Assembly: GCA_002753185.1 (NCBI GenBank)
Contig: PDZX01000001.1
Span: 1-64,000, forward strand
Direction: 5' to 3'
Length of the DNA: 64,000 nt
Source of the DNA: Magnetococcales bacterium WMHbin3
GTDB lineage: Bacteria > Pseudomonadota > Magnetococcia > Magnetococcales > Magnetaquicoccaceae
Part shown: positions 53,006-62,606 of the stretch, one piece after another
How positions within the stretch are numbered: position 1 is the first letter of the stretch
Layout of the letters: every line of letters starts with the position of its first letter
Notes under the pieces: generated by a model
Told to the model about the DNA's origin: nothing
The model's database searches: none
What the model saw: the letters and a program-made list of their open reading frames with translations, nothing else
Position numbers and translations under genes: made by a program

Positions 53006-53739
53006 CCCATGTCTCCCCACAACAGTTGACAGGCCGTGGCCGCGACCAGGGCGGCGGTCTCGGCGCGCAGGATGCGCGGACCCAGGGTCACCAATTGGAA
53101 TTGCAACTCCTCCTGGGCAAAGCGGACCTCCTCCCCGGTCAATCCCCCCTCCGGGCCGACCAGGAGGGTCACCCGCTCCCGTGGCGGGGGGAGGTCGGAG
53201 AGGCGCGCGCCCTCCTGGCCGACCTTTTCCCAGAACAAAAGACGCGGACCTTCCGGGAGCAGTGTCGCCAATTGCGGCCACTCCACCAGGGGGTGCAGCG
53301 TGGGGACGCGGGTCCGGCCACACTGTTGCGCCGCCTCCACCGCGATGCGTTGCAGCCGGCGCAGCTTGTTTTCGGCCTGATGCGGGTCCGGGCGGCTCAC
53401 CCCGTAACGGGTGAGCAACGGGATCAACGTGTCCGCGCCCACCTCCACCGCCTTTTGCACCGCCACCTCGATGGCCCCGCTCTTGGTCAGGCCCAGCACC
53501 AGGGTCACCCGCAGGGGGGATTCCCGGCCATCGCTCAGGTGTTCCAGCACTTCCAGTTCCATGGGGGGGCCGGCCTCCCGGATCACGGCGCGCCACTCCC
53601 CGCCGCTTTCGTGGAACACCCGTACCGGGTCCCCCACGCGCAGCCGCAGGGTCCGCGTCAGCCGGTGACGCTCCGCTTCGTCCAACGCGACACGCTCTCC
53701 GGGGCGCACGCCTTGCGGGATGTAAAGACGGGGAATCAT
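53002..53739 (-). CDS. rsmE: 16S rRNA m3U1498 methyltransferase RsmE
   Basis: The protein has 245 residues, the usual length. An N-terminal PUA-like domain (about 1-70, RLYIPQGVRPGERVALDEAE RHRLTRTLRLRVGD) is followed by a SPOUT methyltransferase domain. That domain has SKGAIE-type text (LTKSGAIEVAVQKAVEVGAD), LLVGPEGGLTGEEV and LGPRILRAETAALVAATACQ, the knotted SAM-binding region. It methylates U1498 of 16S rRNA. It is the first gene of the minus-strand run and is divergent from ubiC over 131 bases. Confidence 0.95.
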   Translation of the reverse strand: MIPRLYIPQGVRPGERVALDEAERHRLTRTLRLRVGDPVRVFHESGGEWRAVIREAGPPMELEVLEHLSDGRESPLRVTLVLGLTKSGAIEVAVQKAVEVGADTLIPLLTRYGVSRPDPHQAENKLRRLQRIAVEAAQQCGRTRVPTLHPLVEWPQLATLLPEGPRLLFWEKVGQEGARLSDLPPPRERVTLLVGPEGGLTGEEVRFAQEELQFQLVTLGPRILRAETAALVAATACQLLWGDMG

Positions 53740-53870
53740 GGTCGGCGAGAAAAAAATGGCATGGGGTGGCTCGGTCCTGCAAGCGACGCATTGTCTTAAC
53801 GATCATTACGCGATACTTTTACCATGCATCGTCGCTTTCATCCACCCGGTATCGAAACGTTCCTTGCATT

Positions 53871-54446
53871 ATGCCGTTACCTTTTGCCGTGCGATTTTCG
53901 ACCCCCTGGTTTGCTCCGGAGCCGTTTCCGGACCTGGGAGGTAGTGCGATCTCCGAATCCTTTCGAGCCGTTCTCGGCAGCACGGACTCGCTGACCCGAC
54001 GTCTGGAACTCCTTACCGGCGCCTCCGGGCGGGTGCGCCTGGAGGAGCAGGCCACGCTGCCGGAGTGGGAGGACCTCCCCGAAATCTGGCCCCCGGAGTA
54101 CCGGATGGAGCCGTCCGGCCCGATCATGACCCGCAACGCCTGGCTGGCCCTGGGGGGGCGCGACCTGTTGTTCGCCCACTCCCAACTCCTGCTGGCGGGC
54201 ATGGAGGAGACCACGCGCCAGGCCATTCGGCGCGGCGAGCAGCCCATCGGCTCGCTCTTTCTGGCGCGCGACGAACAAATGCGGCGCCAGCGCCTGCAAC
54301 TGGCCCTCGCCATCTCCCCGGCGCTGGCCGCGCGCCAGGGGTTGCCGGAGGATCACCGGTTCTTCGCCCGCCGTTCCCTGTTCTTCGTGGCGGATGCATT
54401 GCGTGGTCGCATCCTGGAACTCTTCTGGAGCGATCTGACGGCATGA
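53871..54446 (+). CDS. ubiC: Chorismate-pyruvate lyase UbiC
   Basis: The protein has 191 residues from the ATG at 53871; the frame is open further upstream without support. Family features: LLTGASGRVRLEEQATLPEW (here with RRLELLTGASG), PSGPIMTRNAWLALGGRDLL, the core TRQAIRRGEQPIGSLFL and HRFFARRSLFFVADALRGRI, close to the usual UbiC ending. It cleaves chorismate to 4-hydroxybenzoate, the first committed step of ubiquinone synthesis. Its stop overlaps the ubiA start. Confidence 0.85.
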   Translation: MPLPFAVRFSTPWFAPEPFPDLGGSAISESFRAVLGSTDSLTRRLELLTGASGRVRLEEQATLPEWEDLPEIWPPEYRMEPSGPIMTRNAWLALGGRDLLFAHSQLLLAGMEETTRQAIRRGEQPIGSLFLARDEQMRRQRLQLALAISPALAARQGLPEDHRFFARRSLFFVADALRGRILELFWSDLTA

Positions 54447-55315
54447 ACGCCTGGGTGGCCCATCTTCCCCAATCCTGGTTCAAGGAGTCCCTGCTGCTGA
54501 TGCGCGTCGATCGCCCCATCGGCACCTGGCTGTTGATGTGGCCCTCCCTGTGGGCGCTGGCCGCCAGTCAGCGGGGCTGGCCCGGATGGCGGCTGATGGC
54601 GATTTTTGTTCTCGGCTCCTTTCTCATGCGCTCCGCCGGCTGCGTGGCCAACGACATCACCGATCGCGACATCGATCCCATGGTGGCCAGAACCCGCGAT
54701 CGCCCCCTGGCCGCCGGACGCATCTCTTTGGCCGCCGCCCGGCGACTGCTGCTGATCCTGCTGCTGGGCGCGCTGGCGCTGGCCTTCGCCCTGCCCATGG
54801 CCGCGATCCACTACTGCGTGGCCGGCGCCCTGTTGGCCCTGACCTATCCCTTTGCCAAGCGGTTCATCCCGGTGCCTCAGTTCCATCTGGGCGTCGCCTT
54901 CGCCTGGGGGGTCCTGGTCGCCTGGAGCGCCGCCTCCGGTTCCCTCGCCCCGGAGGCCTGGCTGCTCTTTTTGGCTGCTGCGGCCTGGACCGCCGGTTTC
55001 GACACGATCTACGCCATGATGGACATCCAGGACGATCGCAAGATCGGCGTGCGTTCCACCGCCATCTTTTTCGGACGTCACGACATCGCGGCCACGGGCC
55101 TGCTCTATCTCGCCGCGCTGGCTCTTCTGGCCCTGGTCGGCTGGCGCATGCAACTGTCTTGGGTCTATTTCGGCGTGCTCGGCGGGGCGGTGCTCCATGT
55201 TGCCTGGCAGCTTCATGCCATCCGGGAGCGTCGGCCGGAGGCCCTGCTTGGGGTATTTCTTGCCAACAAGTGGTTCGGATGGTTGCCTTTTCTGGGGTTT
55301 CTGTTCGGCGCATGA
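54443..55315 (+). CDS. ubiA: 4-hydroxybenzoate octaprenyltransferase UbiA
   Basis: The protein has 290 residues. Eight or nine membrane helices surround the two prenyltransferase Asp motifs: NDITDRDIDPMVARTRDRPL (about 67-86) and DIQDDRKIGVRS (about 193-204). RPIGTWLLMWPSLWAL near the N-terminus is a UbiA signature. It prenylates 4-hydroxybenzoate in the inner membrane. The ATG overlaps the ubiC stop (ATGA), and the next gene, a sensor kinase, overlaps its stop in the same way. Confidence 0.95.
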   Translation: MNAWVAHLPQSWFKESLLLMRVDRPIGTWLLMWPSLWALAASQRGWPGWRLMAIFVLGSFLMRSAGCVANDITDRDIDPMVARTRDRPLAAGRISLAAARRLLLILLLGALALAFALPMAAIHYCVAGALLALTYPFAKRFIPVPQFHLGVAFAWGVLVAWSAASGSLAPEAWLLFLAAAAWTAGFDTIYAMMDIQDDRKIGVRSTAIFFGRHDIAATGLLYLAALALLALVGWRMQLSWVYFGVLGGAVLHVAWQLHAIRERRPEALLGVFLANKWFGWLPFLGFLFGA

Positions 55316-58300
55316 CGATGAAAACCGGCACGATCGCTTTCAAGTTGACGGTCATCCTGCTGGCCATCACCGCGCTTTTGATCGGTTTTTCCTTCATGTC
55401 GATCCGTGGCGCCTGGGAGCACAACCAGATTGCGCGACAACTGGACGTGCGCAATGAACTGACGAAACATTTCAACAAATTATCCGGCATCGTCGCCCTG
55501 GAGCGCGGCGTCGGACACACCATTCTGGGCGGCGACCGCTCCTTGTTGACCAAATTCGTCCATCTCTCCCGCGAGGCGGAAATCGAGATCGACGAGATCG
55601 AGCAACACATCATCGAGTACCGCCAGTTCGGCAGACTCCCGTCCGAATTCGAACACAAGGCGGGCGAGTGGCGCTCCAGGCTGGAACGGTTGCGGCTGGC
55701 GCGCCAAAAGGTGACCGGCGCCCTGATCCCCCCACGGGATTGGTTCGAAACCGCCACAGAGACCATTCAGGCCGGTTTCGATCTGAGCGGACAGTTCTTC
55801 GTCCCCATCGACGCCACCGAATCCGCCATCTACTACAACACCATCATCCGGCCCCACATCGCCATGCTGGCGGAATACGCCGGACGGGAACGGGCGCTCA
55901 TCGGTCACCTGTTGGCCAAGGGCAACACCTTGAGCGCGGAAACCCTCGCCACTTTGCGCAACTATCGGGACCGGGTGGAGCAATCCATGGAGCATATCCT
56001 GCCCCTCGCCCAGGATCCCGCCTCGCCGCGACCGCTCAAGCAGGCGATTCTTCGCTTCCAGGAGATCTTTCTGGGGGATTACCAGAAACTGCGTCAGGAA
56101 ATTTTCGATGTCCACGCGGAAAACGTCTCCCGGATCGACCGGCTCCGTTCCGCCATGATCCTGACCGAGGAGGAGATCCGCAGCCGCCTGGCCGACTTGC
56201 AGGAGAGCATGCGCGCCGTGACCGGCAATCCCCTGCTGCTGTGGACCGTCATGCGCTGGCAGGACGAACCGGGGGCGAATGTCGCGTTGCGGGGGCTGAT
56301 CGAGGCGTTTCTCATCAGGAACACCGCGCTGATCGGGGCCGAGGTTCTGGACGCCGCCGGCCGGAGGCGGTTAGGCGCGCGGCGAACGATGGAAGGCGCC
56401 ATCCACCTCGACATGGAGAACGGTCCCGCCGGAGAGAAACCGTCGGGCGAACCCTTCGACTGGCAACAGTTGCCGGAAAACCGGTTGGGCATTGCCGGCA
56501 TGACCCTGAACAAGGAGCATCCCCCGCGCCCCGTTCTCACCCTTGCCATGCCGGTCCAGGCCGAGGCGGGGCGATTGGGCACGCTGATCGTCCAACTCGC
56601 CGGTCGGACCCTGTTGGACACGCTGCCCTCGAATACCCTGCTCGCGGGCGAGGATGACCATTACTTGCATCATCCGGATCGCAACAAGGAGTGGGGCATG
56701 GTGGGGGAAGGGCACTCCTTGCATCGGGATTTTCCCGCCGAGGCGGCCTCGCTCACCGATGGCGCGGAAAAAATTTTGTTTGTCGATGGCAAGATATACA
56801 TTGCACGTCCGATTTATTTCCATCCCACGGATCGCAATCGCCATTGGACCATGCTGCGCATCATCGATCCGCTGCCCTATCCCATGGACAGCAGCCAGTG
56901 GATCCGGGAATCCACCCGCGCCATCGACACCGCCCTGGCCATTTCGACCGACGTGGGGGATCTGGCGGTGCGTTCCATTCAGGAGAGCGAGCGGCAGAGC
57001 CTCCTCGATATCGCCTGGGCGGTGGGGAGCGCGCTTTTGGCCATGCTGGCGCTGTTTTTGTTGTCGCGGGGCTTCGCGCGGGCCAACCAGCGCCTGATCC
57101 GGATCGATCAGGAGTTGCGGGCGCTGGCGTCGGGCGATCTGACGCGGCGCATCCCCGACCTGCCGGTGGGACAGGCGGATGGATCGAATCAGGACGAAAT
57201 CGATCACATCGCCAACGGGATCAACGAGATGGCCGACAACCTGGAACGAACGATGCGGGCCATCCGGGAGAACGAGGCCCAACTCCGCGTGATTCTGGAA
57301 AATGTGGAGGAGGGGATCATCGTCCTGAATGCCCGTGAGACGATCATGACCTGCAATCCGGCCGCCGAGCGGATTTTCGGGCGCTCCGCCGAGGCGCTGC
57401 GGGGCCAGGAGATCGGCGTCCTTCTTCCGGCGGTCACGGGATCGATCCGTGAGGTCGGCGGTGAGATTCGCGGGGTCGCCGGCGACGGCAGGAGCGTGCC
57501 GCTGTGGATTTCGGTGGGGATCGGTCAATGGGAGGAGGACGTCCGTTACATCTGCCTGGTCAGCGACATGACCAGCCGCATGGAGCAGACACAACGCCTC
57601 CAGGAGGCCAAGGAGGAGGCGGAAAACGCCGCGCGCGGCAAGGCGGAGTTCCTGGCCGCCATGAGTCACGAGATCCGTACCCCGATGAACGGGGTGCTGG
57701 GCATGGCCGAACTGTTGCTGGAGGAGCGCCTCTCCCCGGCCCAGCGCGGCAAGGTGGAGACCATATTCCGTTCCGGCGAGGCATTGCTCGCCCTGATCAA
57801 CGACATCCTGGATTTTTCCCGCATCGAGGCCGGCAAGCTGGCGCTGGATCCGACCCATTTCGACCTGTCGGAACTGCTCAAGGATGTCACCAACCTGTTC
57901 TCCGACATCGCCGCCCGCAAGGGACTGCGGCTGGAGAGCCGGATCGGGTCGGATCTGCCCCGTCTGGTGGTGGGGGACGGCCATCGGTTGCGGCAGATTC
58001 TGACCAATCTGTTGAGCAACGCGGTGAAATTCACCGAGCGGGGCCAGGTGTCGCTGGGGGTGTATGCCCAGCCCGATCAACCCTACACGTTTCATTTTCA
58101 TGTTCAGGATACCGGGATCGGGATCGCGGAAGAGGTGCTCGCCAGGTTGTTTCAGCCCTTTACCCAGGCCGACGCCTCGGTGACGCGCCGTTTTGGCGGG
58201 AGCGGGTTGGGGCTTTCCATCTCGCGCAATCTGGCGGAGATGATGGGGGGCACGGTGACGGCGGTCAGTCGGCCGGGATCCGGCAGTCTGTTCGTGGCGA

Positions 58301-59181
58301 CCATTCCCCTCGCCCCCGGCCAGATCCGGGAGGTGGAGGGCGAACCACGGGTGGGGTTGTCCGATGCGGGGCGGTTCTCTCCGGAGTCGCGGCTGTTGGT
58401 GGTGGAAGATGATCCCGTCAACCGTCAGGTGATGTTGGGCTTGCTGGGCGGCTTCGGCCTGAGCGCGGATGTGGCGGTCGATGGCCGGACGGCCCTGGAT
58501 CGCCTGCGGGAGCAATCCTACGACCTGGTGTTCATGGATTGCCAGATGCCGGAGATGGATGGTTTTGCCGCATGCCAGCGCTTCCGCGAGCTGGAACGGA
58601 CAACGTCGCCCTCCCGCCGCACGCCGGTGGTGGCGCTCACCGCCTATGCCTTGCCGGGCGACCGACAGCGCTGCCTGGACGCCGGCATGGACGACTATCT
58701 GGTCAAGCCTCTGCGCAAGGGGCTGTTGCATCGGGTGTTGATGCACCGGCTCATCGGTTCCGCGTGGGACGGTTACCAGGAACCGGTACCGACGGAATCG
58801 GCCCCCGTGGTTTTCGATGCCAGGGTCTATCGGGAGATGCGCGAGGAGATCGGGCAATTGCTGGATGAGATCGGCGCGGAGTTTCTCGCCTCGCTGCCCG
58901 ACCGACTCGCCGAGATGCGGCTGGCCGCAGGAATTGGGGAGTGGAACCTCCTGGAACGGCATGCCCATACCCTCAAGACCGTTGCGGCCCAGTTCGGGGC
59001 ATCCGCCTTGTCGGATCTGGCCGAAACCATCGAAGGCCACTGCCGGGAAGGGCTGGGCGCCGACGTGACGGCCCTGGTGGAATCGGCGCTGCTGCTCGGA
59101 GAGCGGACCCGCGAGGCCATGGGAATGTTCATTGCACAAGATTGTGCAACATCCCTGGACAAGGGCGAAAAGATGGAGTAG
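55312..59181 (+). CDS. Large hybrid sensor kinase: NIT-like sensor, HAMP, PAS, HisKA, HATPase, receiver, Hpt
   Basis: The protein has 1289 residues. TM1 (about 8-28) is followed by a long helical periplasmic domain (about 40-300) with an ALERGVGH motif recalling nitrate/nitrite-sensing (NIT) domains, a second periplasmic sensory segment (about 330-550), TM2 (about 565-586) and HAMP. Then come a PAS domain (about 655-765), HisKA (phospho-His in AAMSHEIRTPMNGV, about 785), HATPase_c (DTGIGIAEEV, GGSGLGLSIS), a receiver (Asp in MDCQMPEMDG, about 1075) and a C-terminal Hpt (HAHTLKTVAAQFG, about 1225). It is a complete internal phosphorelay. Its output regulator is not nearby. It overlaps ubiA by ATGA, an unusual link. 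Confidence 0.92.
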   Translation: MTMKTGTIAFKLTVILLAITALLIGFSFMSIRGAWEHNQIARQLDVRNELTKHFNKLSGIVALERGVGHTILGGDRSLLTKFVHLSREAEIEIDEIEQHIIEYRQFGRLPSEFEHKAGEWRSRLERLRLARQKVTGALIPPRDWFETATETIQAGFDLSGQFFVPIDATESAIYYNTIIRPHIAMLAEYAGRERALIGHLLAKGNTLSAETLATLRNYRDRVEQSMEHILPLAQDPASPRPLKQAILRFQEIFLGDYQKLRQEIFDVHAENVSRIDRLRSAMILTEEEIRSRLADLQESMRAVTGNPLLLWTVMRWQDEPGANVALRGLIEAFLIRNTALIGAEVLDAAGRRRLGARRTMEGAIHLDMENGPAGEKPSGEPFDWQQLPENRLGIAGMTLNKEHPPRPVLTLAMPVQAEAGRLGTLIVQLAGRTLLDTLPSNTLLAGEDDHYLHHPDRNKEWGMVGEGHSLHRDFPAEAASLTDGAEKILFVDGKIYIARPIYFHPTDRNRHWTMLRIIDPLPYPMDSSQWIRESTRAIDTALAISTDVGDLAVRSIQESERQSLLDIAWAVGSALLAMLALFLLSRGFARANQRLIRIDQELRALASGDLTRRIPDLPVGQADGSNQDEIDHIANGINEMADNLERTMRAIRENEAQLRVILENVEEGIIVLNARETIMTCNPAAERIFGRSAEALRGQEIGVLLPAVTGSIREVGGEIRGVAGDGRSVPLWISVGIGQWEEDVRYICLVSDMTSRMEQTQRLQEAKEEAENAARGKAEFLAAMSHEIRTPMNGVLGMAELLLEERLSPAQRGKVETIFRSGEALLALINDILDFSRIEAGKLALDPTHFDLSELLKDVTNLFSDIAARKGLRLESRIGSDLPRLVVGDGHRLRQILTNLLSNAVKFTERGQVSLGVYAQPDQPYTFHFHVQDTGIGIAEEVLARLFQPFTQADASVTRRFGGSGLGLSISRNLAEMMGGTVTAVSRPGSGSLFVATIPLAPGQIREVEGEPRVGLSDAGRFSPESRLLVVEDDPVNRQVMLGLLGGFGLSADVAVDGRTALDRLREQSYDLVFMDCQMPEMDGFAACQRFRELERTTSPSRRTPVVALTAYALPGDRQRCLDAGMDDYLVKPLRKGLLHRVLMHRLIGSAWDGYQEPVPTESAPVVFDARVYREMREEIGQLLDEIGAEFLASLPDRLAEMRLAAGIGEWNLLERHAHTLKTVAAQFGASALSDLAETIEGHCREGLGADVTALVESALLLGERTREAMGMFIAQDCATSLDKGEKME

Positions 59182-59203
59182 AGTGTGCGGAAAGACTGGT
59201 TGG

Positions 59204-59280
59204 CGGGGCGTGGCGCAGCCTGGTAGCGCACAAGCATGGGGTGCTTGGGGCCGGAGGTTCGAATCCTCTCGCCCCGACCA
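59204..59280 (+). tRNA. tRNA-Pro (anticodon GGG)
   Basis: A 77-base cloverleaf: acceptor CGGGGCG/CGCCCCG, D-arm GCGC-AGCCTGGTA-GCGC, anticodon stem CAAGC/GCTTG with loop ATGGGGT (anticodon GGG), T-arm GGAGG-TTCGAAT-CCTCT and encoded ACCA end. The C1-G72 pair is typical of bacterial tRNA-Pro. A run of seven T follows directly and may end transcription. Confidence 0.95.
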
Positions 59281-59461
59281 GTTTTTTTCCGAAAATGTCA
59301 CGTCCTTCATCCGGCCCATCCATGCCGGAGCATCCAACCAGAGGAATTGCCAAAATTTTGTTGCGATTTGCAAGCATGAATGGCAACGTCCCGCGTTCGA
59401 TGGCATGGAACCTTCCCGAAACGGCAAGGTCCAAGTTCCCAGCAAGGCAAGGAGATCATGA

Positions 59462-59782
59462 GTGAGAAATATCGGCGAGATCATGAAGCAGGCCCAGGCC
59501 ATGCAGAACAAAATGGTCAAGCTTCAGGAAGAACTGGCCGGCGTCACCGTGACCGGTCAATCCGGAGGCGGGATGGTGCAGGTGGTCATGAACGGCAAGC
59601 AGGAGGTGTCGCGTGTCAAGATCGATCCCTCGGTGGTCGATGCCGATGACCTCGAAATGCTGGAGGATCTCGTCGTTGCCGCCATCAACGACGCCCAGCG
59701 CAAGGTGCAGGAGACCGCCCAGGAAAGCATGGCCAAGGTCACCGGCGGCATGAAAATCCCAGGCTTGAATCTGCCATTCTGA
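59462..59782 (+). CDS. ybaB: Nucleoid-associated protein YbaB/EbfC
   Basis: The protein has 106 residues. The GTG start has AAGGAG about 10 bases upstream; an ATG seven codons later is the alternative. The family pattern is plain: [60 protein letters not shown] and the [12 protein letters not shown] end. It forms a dimeric DNA-binding tweezer. It is followed after 12 bases by recR, the conserved ybaB-recR pairing. Confidence 0.95.
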   Translation: MRNIGEIMKQAQAMQNKMVKLQEELAGVTVTGQSGGGMVQVVMNGKQEVSRVKIDPSVVDADDLEMLEDLVVAAINDAQRKVQETAQESMAKVTGGMKIPGLNLPF

Positions 59783-59794
59783 CGGAAAATCCGC

Positions 59795-60403
59795 GTGAAG
59801 GAACTGCCTTCGCTGGAAAGGGCCGTCACCCTGCTGACCCGTTTTCCCGGTATCGGGCCGAAAAGCGCCCGGCGCATGATCCATCATCTGCTGCGTCGGG
59901 GCGAGGAGGCCAACCGGGAACTCGTGCTGGCCCTGGATGCCCTGCGGGCCAACATCCGTCCCTGTGAACTCTGTTACAATCTGGCGGAAGGAAAACAATG
60001 CTGGATCTGCTCCGATCCCCGACGCGACAGTTCGCGCCTGTGTGTCGTCGAGGAGCCGTCCGATTTGATGGCCCTGGAAAAAGCTGGCCTTTTCAAGGGG
60101 GTATATCACGTCCTGGGCGGACGTCTCAGTCCGCTGGACGGCATTGGACCGGACGAACTGCATCTGGCCGGACTGGAGTCCCGGTTGCGGGCAGGAGGGG
60201 TGATGGAGGTGATCCTGGCCACCAATCCCACCGTGGAGGGGGAGGCCACCGCCCACTTCGTGGCGCAACTGGCCGAACCCCTGGTCCCCAGGGTGACCCG
60301 TCTGGCGTATGGCCTGCCGATGGGGGGTGAACTGGAGTATCTCGACGAATCGACCCTGTATCAGGCCATGGCCGGGCGCGCGGAGTTTCGGCACGCCATG
60401 TGA
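59795..60403 (+). CDS. recR: Recombination mediator RecR
   Basis: The protein has 202 residues, the normal length. A helix-hairpin-helix (TRFPGIGPKSARRMIHHLL, about 15-35) is followed by the C4 zinc finger (CELCYNLAEGKQCWIC, about 57-72) and a Toprim domain (LCVVEEPSDLMALEKAGLFK; YHVLGGRLSPLDGIGPDEL). The C-terminal VTRLAYGLPMGGELEYLDE is typical. With RecF/RecO it loads RecA on gapped DNA. The GTG start is the only one that keeps the N-terminal helix. Confidence 0.96.
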   Translation: MKELPSLERAVTLLTRFPGIGPKSARRMIHHLLRRGEEANRELVLALDALRANIRPCELCYNLAEGKQCWICSDPRRDSSRLCVVEEPSDLMALEKAGLFKGVYHVLGGRLSPLDGIGPDELHLAGLESRLRAGGVMEVILATNPTVEGEATAHFVAQLAEPLVPRVTRLAYGLPMGGELEYLDESTLYQAMAGRAEFRHAM

Positions 60404-60422
60404 ATGCGATGAAGATTGGACC

Positions 60423-60451
60423 TTGCCTGTTTTATTGCAGTGCAATATAAT
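60423..60451 (+). promoter_or_regulatory. Sigma-70 promoter with palindrome upstream of the 2-oxoacid oxidoreductase
   Basis: TTGCCT (60423-60428), a 17-base spacer and a perfect TATAAT (60446-60451). A 15-base palindrome TATTGCA-G-TGCAATA (60433-60447) fills the spacer and touches the -10, so a bound regulator would block initiation. A 7-bp stem (CGCCGGG/CCCGGCG, 60466-60472 and 60481-60487) follows in the leader. Confidence 0.65.
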
Positions 60452-60521
60452 CATTCCCTGATTCTCGCCGGGGGCGTGATCCCGGCGCGTCTAGGACATC
60501 AATCCTTGGAGGGCGTCTTTG

Positions 60522-62561
60522 ATGAGCAAGCAAACAGCCCAAACCGCTGGGACCTTTCCCTATCCGGGCAGACCCGGAACCGGCGACGGCTCCGACGCGG
60601 TATCCTACATCGAGACCAGGGCCACGGATGGCGCGGCTGCCTATCCGATCACCTCGTCCACGATCATGGGCCAGTTGTACCAGGTCGCGGTGGCCAACGG
60701 CATGAAAAATGTCTGGGGCACGCCGCTCACCTGGATGGAACTGGAGTCGGAGCACTCCTCGGCCTCGGCGTGCGAGGGCTTCGCGCTGGCGGGGGGCCGG
60801 GTGACCAACTTCACCTCCGGACAGGGGCTGATCCTGATGAAGGAGGTGCTCTATACCTCGTCGGGCAAACGTCTGCCCATGGTCCTCAACATCGGCGCCC
60901 GCGCCCTGACCTCCCAGGGGTTGAACGTCCATGCCGGCCACGACGACGTGATGGGCGTGGCCGATTGCGGCTGGGGCATCCTGTTCGCCCACAGCGTGCA
61001 GGCCGTGGCGGACCTCTGCCTGATCGCCCGGCGCGCCTCGGAGGACTCCAAAACCCCGATCATGAACGTTCAGGACGGTTTTCTGGGCACCCACACCATC
61101 GAAAACCTCAACTACCCGGAAGACGAGCTGATCCGTAACTATCTGGGCGACCCGCGCGAACGGATGCAGGCCATCTTCGACCCGGAGTACCCCCTGCAGA
61201 TCGGGGTGGTGCAGAACCAGGAAGCCTACATGCATGGCAAGATCGCCCAACGTTACTACTACGACGCGCTGCCCGGCAAGATCCAGGACGCGATGGACGA
61301 ATTCCACCGTCTCACCGGACGGCGCTACCGCCTGGCCGACCCGGTGGAGATGGAAGATGCCGAATACGCCATCATCGCCATGGGCACCACCGCAGAAACC
61401 GCCATCTCGGCCATCGAGGTGGTGAAGGAACGGCTGGGCGTGAAACTGGGCGTGGTGATCGTCACCAGTTACCGCCCCTTTCCGGCCACCGAACTGGCCC
61501 GGATGATCATGAACTGCAAGGCGGTCTCGGTGATCGAACGGTGCGACATCCCCACCATGGTGGACAACCCCCTCACCACCGACGTGGAGGCCGCCCTGGC
61601 CAAGGGGGCGATGGGGTTGCCCGGCTTCACCAGAATCGAGCGCATGCCGATGGTTTTCTCCGGCGCCGGCGGCCTGGGTTCACGGGATGTCACCCCCGGC
61701 CACATGCTGGCGGTGGTGAAGAACATGTTGCTTGGGGTGGAAAAGGGCAAACGCTTCTTCACCATTGGCATCGATCACCCCTCGGCCCTCTCGTTGGAAG
61801 AGGAACCGGACGTGCGTCCGCCGGGGTCGTTCTCGGTGCGCGCCCACTCGGTGGGTGGCTTCGGCTCGGTGACCACCAACAAGATCATCGCCACCATGCT
61901 GGGCGACATCTTCGGCTTCCGCGTGCAGGCCGCGCCCAAGTACGGCTCGGAAAAGAAGGGTCTGCCCACCAATACCTATCTCACGGTCATCCCGAGCGGC
62001 AAGATCCTCACCCACTGCGAACTGAAACAGGTGGAGTTCGTCCCGCTGATGGATCCCACCACCTGGCACATGGGCAATCCCCTGGTCGGCTTGCAGCAGG
62101 GCGGGATCGTCTTTCAGCACACCGATGAACAAACCCCTCTGGATCTGTGGAACTCACTGCCGCCCTACGCCCAGTATTTCATGAAGGAAAACAGGATCCG
62201 CTTTTATGGCGTGGATACCATTCAAATCGCCCGCGAATCTTGCCTGAACGACTCCTCCCTGATTCAACGCTTCCAGGGAGTGGTGCTGCTGGGGGTGTTC
62301 CTGCGGGTGACGCCGTTCCGGGTCAATGCCGGCATGTCCGAAGAGGATCTTTTCACCAAAGTGGAAAAACCTCTGACGAAATATTTCGGCAAGCGGGGCG
62401 GGAAGGTGGTCGAGGACAACCTGAACGCAGTCAGAAGGGGCTATCAGCGTGTCATGGAGGTGACCCCGGAAATCATGAATCAAACTCCCGCCGATGTGCT
62501 CGCTTTGGGCAAGGAAGATTGGGATGCCAAGGGCAAGGATGTCAACGCCTTCTTCATCTAG
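60522..62561 (+). CDS. 2-oxoacid:ferredoxin oxidoreductase, fused alpha-gamma subunit (pyruvate synthase type)
   Basis: The protein has 679 residues from the ATG with GGAGG 9 bases upstream. Residues of about 20-410 are the POR alpha domains (TRATDGAAAYPITSSTIMGQ, LESEHSSASACEGFALAGGR, NIGARALTSQGLNVHAGHDD). Residues of about 440-660 are a gamma-type domain (VRAHSVGGFGSVTTNKIIAT). With the beta subunit next to it the enzyme interconverts pyruvate and acetyl-CoA plus CO2 with ferredoxin. Such enzymes serve CO2 fixation by the reductive TCA cycle in microaerophiles. Other 2-oxoacid substrates remain possible. Confidence 0.88.
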   Translation: MSKQTAQTAGTFPYPGRPGTGDGSDAVSYIETRATDGAAAYPITSSTIMGQLYQVAVANGMKNVWGTPLTWMELESEHSSASACEGFALAGGRVTNFTSGQGLILMKEVLYTSSGKRLPMVLNIGARALTSQGLNVHAGHDDVMGVADCGWGILFAHSVQAVADLCLIARRASEDSKTPIMNVQDGFLGTHTIENLNYPEDELIRNYLGDPRERMQAIFDPEYPLQIGVVQNQEAYMHGKIAQRYYYDALPGKIQDAMDEFHRLTGRRYRLADPVEMEDAEYAIIAMGTTAETAISAIEVVKERLGVKLGVVIVTSYRPFPATELARMIMNCKAVSVIERCDIPTMVDNPLTTDVEAALAKGAMGLPGFTRIERMPMVFSGAGGLGSRDVTPGHMLAVVKNMLLGVEKGKRFFTIGIDHPSALSLEEEPDVRPPGSFSVRAHSVGGFGSVTTNKIIATMLGDIFGFRVQAAPKYGSEKKGLPTNTYLTVIPSGKILTHCELKQVEFVPLMDPTTWHMGNPLVGLQQGGIVFQHTDEQTPLDLWNSLPPYAQYFMKENRIRFYGVDTIQIARESCLNDSSLIQRFQGVVLLGVFLRVTPFRVNAGMSEEDLFTKVEKPLTKYFGKRGGKVVEDNLNAVRRGYQRVMEVTPEIMNQTPADVLALGKEDWDAKGKDVNAFFI

Positions 62562-62606
62562 GGAATTGCCTGACCGCGGCCAGACCGTGGTCCATGGAGG
62601 ATCGTT

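Noticed and set aside
59204-59280. tRNA-Pro as an integration site
   Set aside because: No integrase gene and no repeat of the tRNA 3' end is seen downstream in the window.
56371-59520. 1049-codon minus-strand frame opposite the hybrid kinase
   Set aside because: It is antisense to a protein with all kinase motifs and has itself no domain or start signal.
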